From JAEHDI01 sp035455185 (GTDB taxonomy: Bacteria; Acidobacteriota; Terriglobia; Bryobacterales; Bryobacteraceae), in contig DATIFQ010000420.1 in NCBI GenBank assembly GCA_035455185.1, positions 1 to 9,195 on the forward strand: a DNA stretch of 9,195 nt. Direction: 5' to 3'. Below the pieces are notes generated by a model. The model had not been told where the DNA came from, searched no databases, and saw only the letters and a program-made list of their open reading frames with translations. This document shows, in pieces, positions 8,017-9,195 of the stretch. Position 1 is the first letter of the stretch. Each line of letters begins with the position of its first letter. The position numbers and the translations under genes are program-made.

Positions 8017-8034
8017 CCCATTTAGTGCCGTTGG
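8004..8034 (+). repeat. REP-like half-element overlapping the stop codon of copy 3
   Basis: AAATGGG (8004-8010) and CCCATTT (8017-8023) form a perfect seven-base inverted repeat around GACTGA. The TGA at 8014-8016 in that loop is the stop codon of copy 3. The following GTGCCGTTGGCG matches the loop-like segment of the half-element after copy 2 (GCCGCCGTTGCGCG). Both half-elements lead directly into a full palindrome beginning CGAAAACCCGGGA. The repeat has therefore replaced or trimmed the original 3' end of this gene. Confidence 0.72.
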
Positions 8035-8100
8035 CGAAAACCCGGGATTGACTCCAAATTTCGCCGTTGTTGCGAAATTGGTGTTTGTCCCGGGTTTTCG
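8035..8100 (+). repeat. Long imperfect palindrome (REP/BIME-like hairpin) upstream of copy 4
   Basis: The arms 8035-8064 and 8072-8100 form 25 Watson-Crick pairs plus two G-T (G-U in RNA) pairs, with a seven-base loop (8065-8071). Both T-T mismatches (8049/8086, 8053/8082) and the bulged A (8056) are exactly where the other palindrome has them. Compared with that copy, one C-G pair became T-G (8048/8087) and one G-C pair became G-T (8050/8085). It ends seven bases before the Shine-Dalgarno of copy 4. No T-tract suggests termination. Confidence 0.85.
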
Positions 8101-8107
8101 GAAACTT

Positions 8108-8114
8108 AAGGAGA
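8108..8114 (+). promoter_or_regulatory. Ribosome binding site of copy 4
   Basis: AAGGAGA is a near-perfect Shine-Dalgarno, with its AAGGAG core ending four bases before ATG 8118. It corresponds to AAGGAAA before copy 3 and fixes the start of copy 4. Confidence 0.82.
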
Positions 8115-8117
8115 CTT

Positions 8118-9195
8118 ATGCGACTCATCATTGCAGCCGTTGTTCTTCTCTATTCGATCCTGCCGGCGACCGGGGCTACCCCGGACAAAGTCGTGCCGGC
8201 GATCAATGAAATCGAGCTCTGGCAACAGGTAGGCCAGCAGCCCTACGAGTTCACCTTCACACAGCGCGAGGAACATCCCAAGACCCTCGTCGATTTCGAG
8301 GAACTCAAAGACTGGAACCTCGAGCTCTACGACGGCGCGAAGGGTGAGTTCCGCCGCAGCCGTGAACAGCAGTTGTGGGGACAGTACGTCGCGAAGTTCC
8401 TGTTTTCCGGGGCCAGCGACAAGAGCCGGATGATCGCCCGGCCGCCGAAGCCGATCCCGATTCCCGAACGCTTCGACTCGGTCGAGTTCTGGGGCTACGC
8501 TAACCGCTGGGGATGGATGCGGGATGAGACCACGCCGCCGGTCGACGTGTCGATCCTGATCCAGGACGCCCGCGGCAAGGAATTCACCGTCTCGATGACG
8601 GACACCCGCTGGAAGCAGTGGTGGCTCATCCACCGCAAGCTGCCCGCCGCGATCGCCAAGGAAATCGTCTGGCCGGCGACGTTCACGGGTATCGAGATCG
8701 CCAAACTGAAGAACGCCGACCCGCGATACTTCTTCTGCGATTCCCTCGCCTTCTACATGGAGGACCTTAAGCCGGTCCCGCTCCATAGGCAGCCCAAGCG
8801 GAATCTGAAGCCGTTCCGCGGGCAGATCACCGGCCTCAACACCGGCGAAGGCACGCTGCCTTTCCCGACTCGCGAGGAAACCATCCTTCCAGCCAATTTC
8901 GAGAAGGACTTCCAGGTGACCGCTCGCCAGGCCGCCCCGAACCGTTTCGAGCTTCAGTACAAGGGCAAGGATGCCACCGTCACCTACACGTATCAGCCAA
9001 AAACCGGCAGTTTGAGTGAACTGACGGTCGCCGTCAACGCCGGGACGCCGTACCGGCCGATGGACGGAGGCGGGGTCCGCTTCACCGACACTGCCGAGGG
9101 GCAGGTCCCGCAAGGCTCCGTACTTTCCGCAACGCTTCAGGACGGCGTGGTCAAGGCCAAGTTCGCGATCGGCTCTCGTGTCGTTGACTATGAGC
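8118..9195 (+). CDS. Secreted glycoside hydrolase-like paralog, copy 4 (3' truncated by window edge)
   Basis: The frame is open from ATG 8118 to the window edge, giving about 359 residues, or roughly the first third of the protein. The signal peptide is MRLIIAAVVLLYSILPATGA followed by TPDKVVPAINE, very close to copy 3, and there is no lipobox. The galactose-binding-like segment is present (about 58-215: LVDFEEL, QQLWGQYVAKFL, WKQWWLIHRKLP, CDSLAFYMEDL). So is the start of the second beta-sandwich (RNLKPFRGQITGLNTGEGTL, then TYTYQPKTGSLSELT). Like copy 3, it lacks the eight-residue insertion of copy 2. The candidate catalytic barrel lies off the right edge, so whether it is active cannot be judged. 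Spacing and the shared leader suggest that it and copy 3 arose by duplication of one repeat-plus-gene unit. Confidence 0.92.
   Translation, partial: MRLIIAAVVLLYSILPATGATPDKVVPAINEIELWQQVGQQPYEFTFTQREEHPKTLVDFEELKDWNLELYDGAKGEFRRSREQQLWGQYVAKFLFSGASDKSRMIARPPKPIPIPERFDSVEFWGYANRWGWMRDETTPPVDVSILIQDARGKEFTVSMTDTRWKQWWLIHRKLPAAIAKEIVWPATFTGIEIAKLKNADPRYFFCDSLAFYMEDLKPVPLHRQPKRNLKPFRGQITGLNTGEGTLPFPTREETILPANFEKDFQVTARQAAPNRFELQYKGKDATVTYTYQPKTGSLSELTVAVNAGTPYRPMDGGGVRFTDTAEGQVPQGSVLSATLQDGVVKAKFAIGSRVVDYE

Larger units (their letters stand above)
1..9195 (+). repeat. Tandem array of at least four paralogous genes, period about 3.1 kb
   Basis: Copies 1-4 are co-directional and collinear over their shared lengths. 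Start-to-start distances are 3133 (copy 2 to 3) and 3071 (copy 3 to 4) bases; stop-to-stop distances are 3049 (copy 1 to 2) and 3100 (copy 2 to 3). Protein identity is high throughout, and many 20-36 base stretches are identical at DNA level. Spacers are short and there are no interrupting genes. The array is cut at both window edges, so the copy number is a minimum. Confidence 0.93.

Noticed and set aside
8004..8100. Insertion sequence or transposase remnant in the spacer
   Set aside because: No transposase coding remnant or target-site duplication is visible; only the palindromic element is present.

Overview
The window is almost entirely coding and holds one thing: a head-to-tail, same-strand array of four paralogous genes for large (about 990-1000 residue) secreted proteins. 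Copy 1 lacks its 5' end (cut by the window edge), copies 2 and 3 are complete, and copy 4 runs off the right edge. The array therefore probably extends both ways. No RNA gene, CRISPR, transposase, regulator or unrelated gene is visible. Base composition is GC-rich with GC-ending codons. This, the large family of secreted paralogs and the palindromic spacer repeats would fit a soil or sediment bacterium such as an Acidobacteriota (Solibacter/Bryobacter-like) member, or a planctomycete or verrucomicrobial relative. That placement is inference and weak.

Layout: copy 1 (2-1867), a 46-base spacer without repeats, copy 2 (1914-4916), a 130-base spacer, copy 3 (5047-8016), a 101-base spacer, copy 4 (8118 to the edge). 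The second and third spacers each carry a half-element followed by a long imperfect palindrome (REP/BIME-like) just upstream of a good Shine-Dalgarno site. Both palindromes have the same two T-T mismatches and the same bulged A. Copy 3 actually takes its stop codon from the half-element. The first spacer has no palindrome and copy 2 has no clear Shine-Dalgarno, so copies 3 and 4 look like products of duplication of a [repeat + gene] unit of about 3.1 kb.

Each full protein has a Sec-type signal peptide, a beta-rich N-terminal region resembling a galactose-binding-like domain, a second beta-sandwich region, a central Trp/Tyr/Asp-rich region that looks like a glycoside hydrolase (beta/alpha)8 barrel, and a C-terminal beta-rich region. 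This order recalls retaining glycosidases of the GH31/GH36/GH101 type. An invariant Asp in a YTDVH motif and an invariant Glu in GPTQSE, 46-47 residues apart, are my candidates for the catalytic pair. I do not recognise a named family, so function is inferred from architecture only. The paralogs are mosaic: different blocks agree best between different copy pairs, and copies 2 and 3 share a nearly identical 79-base tract near their 3' ends, which suggests recombination or gene conversion within the array.
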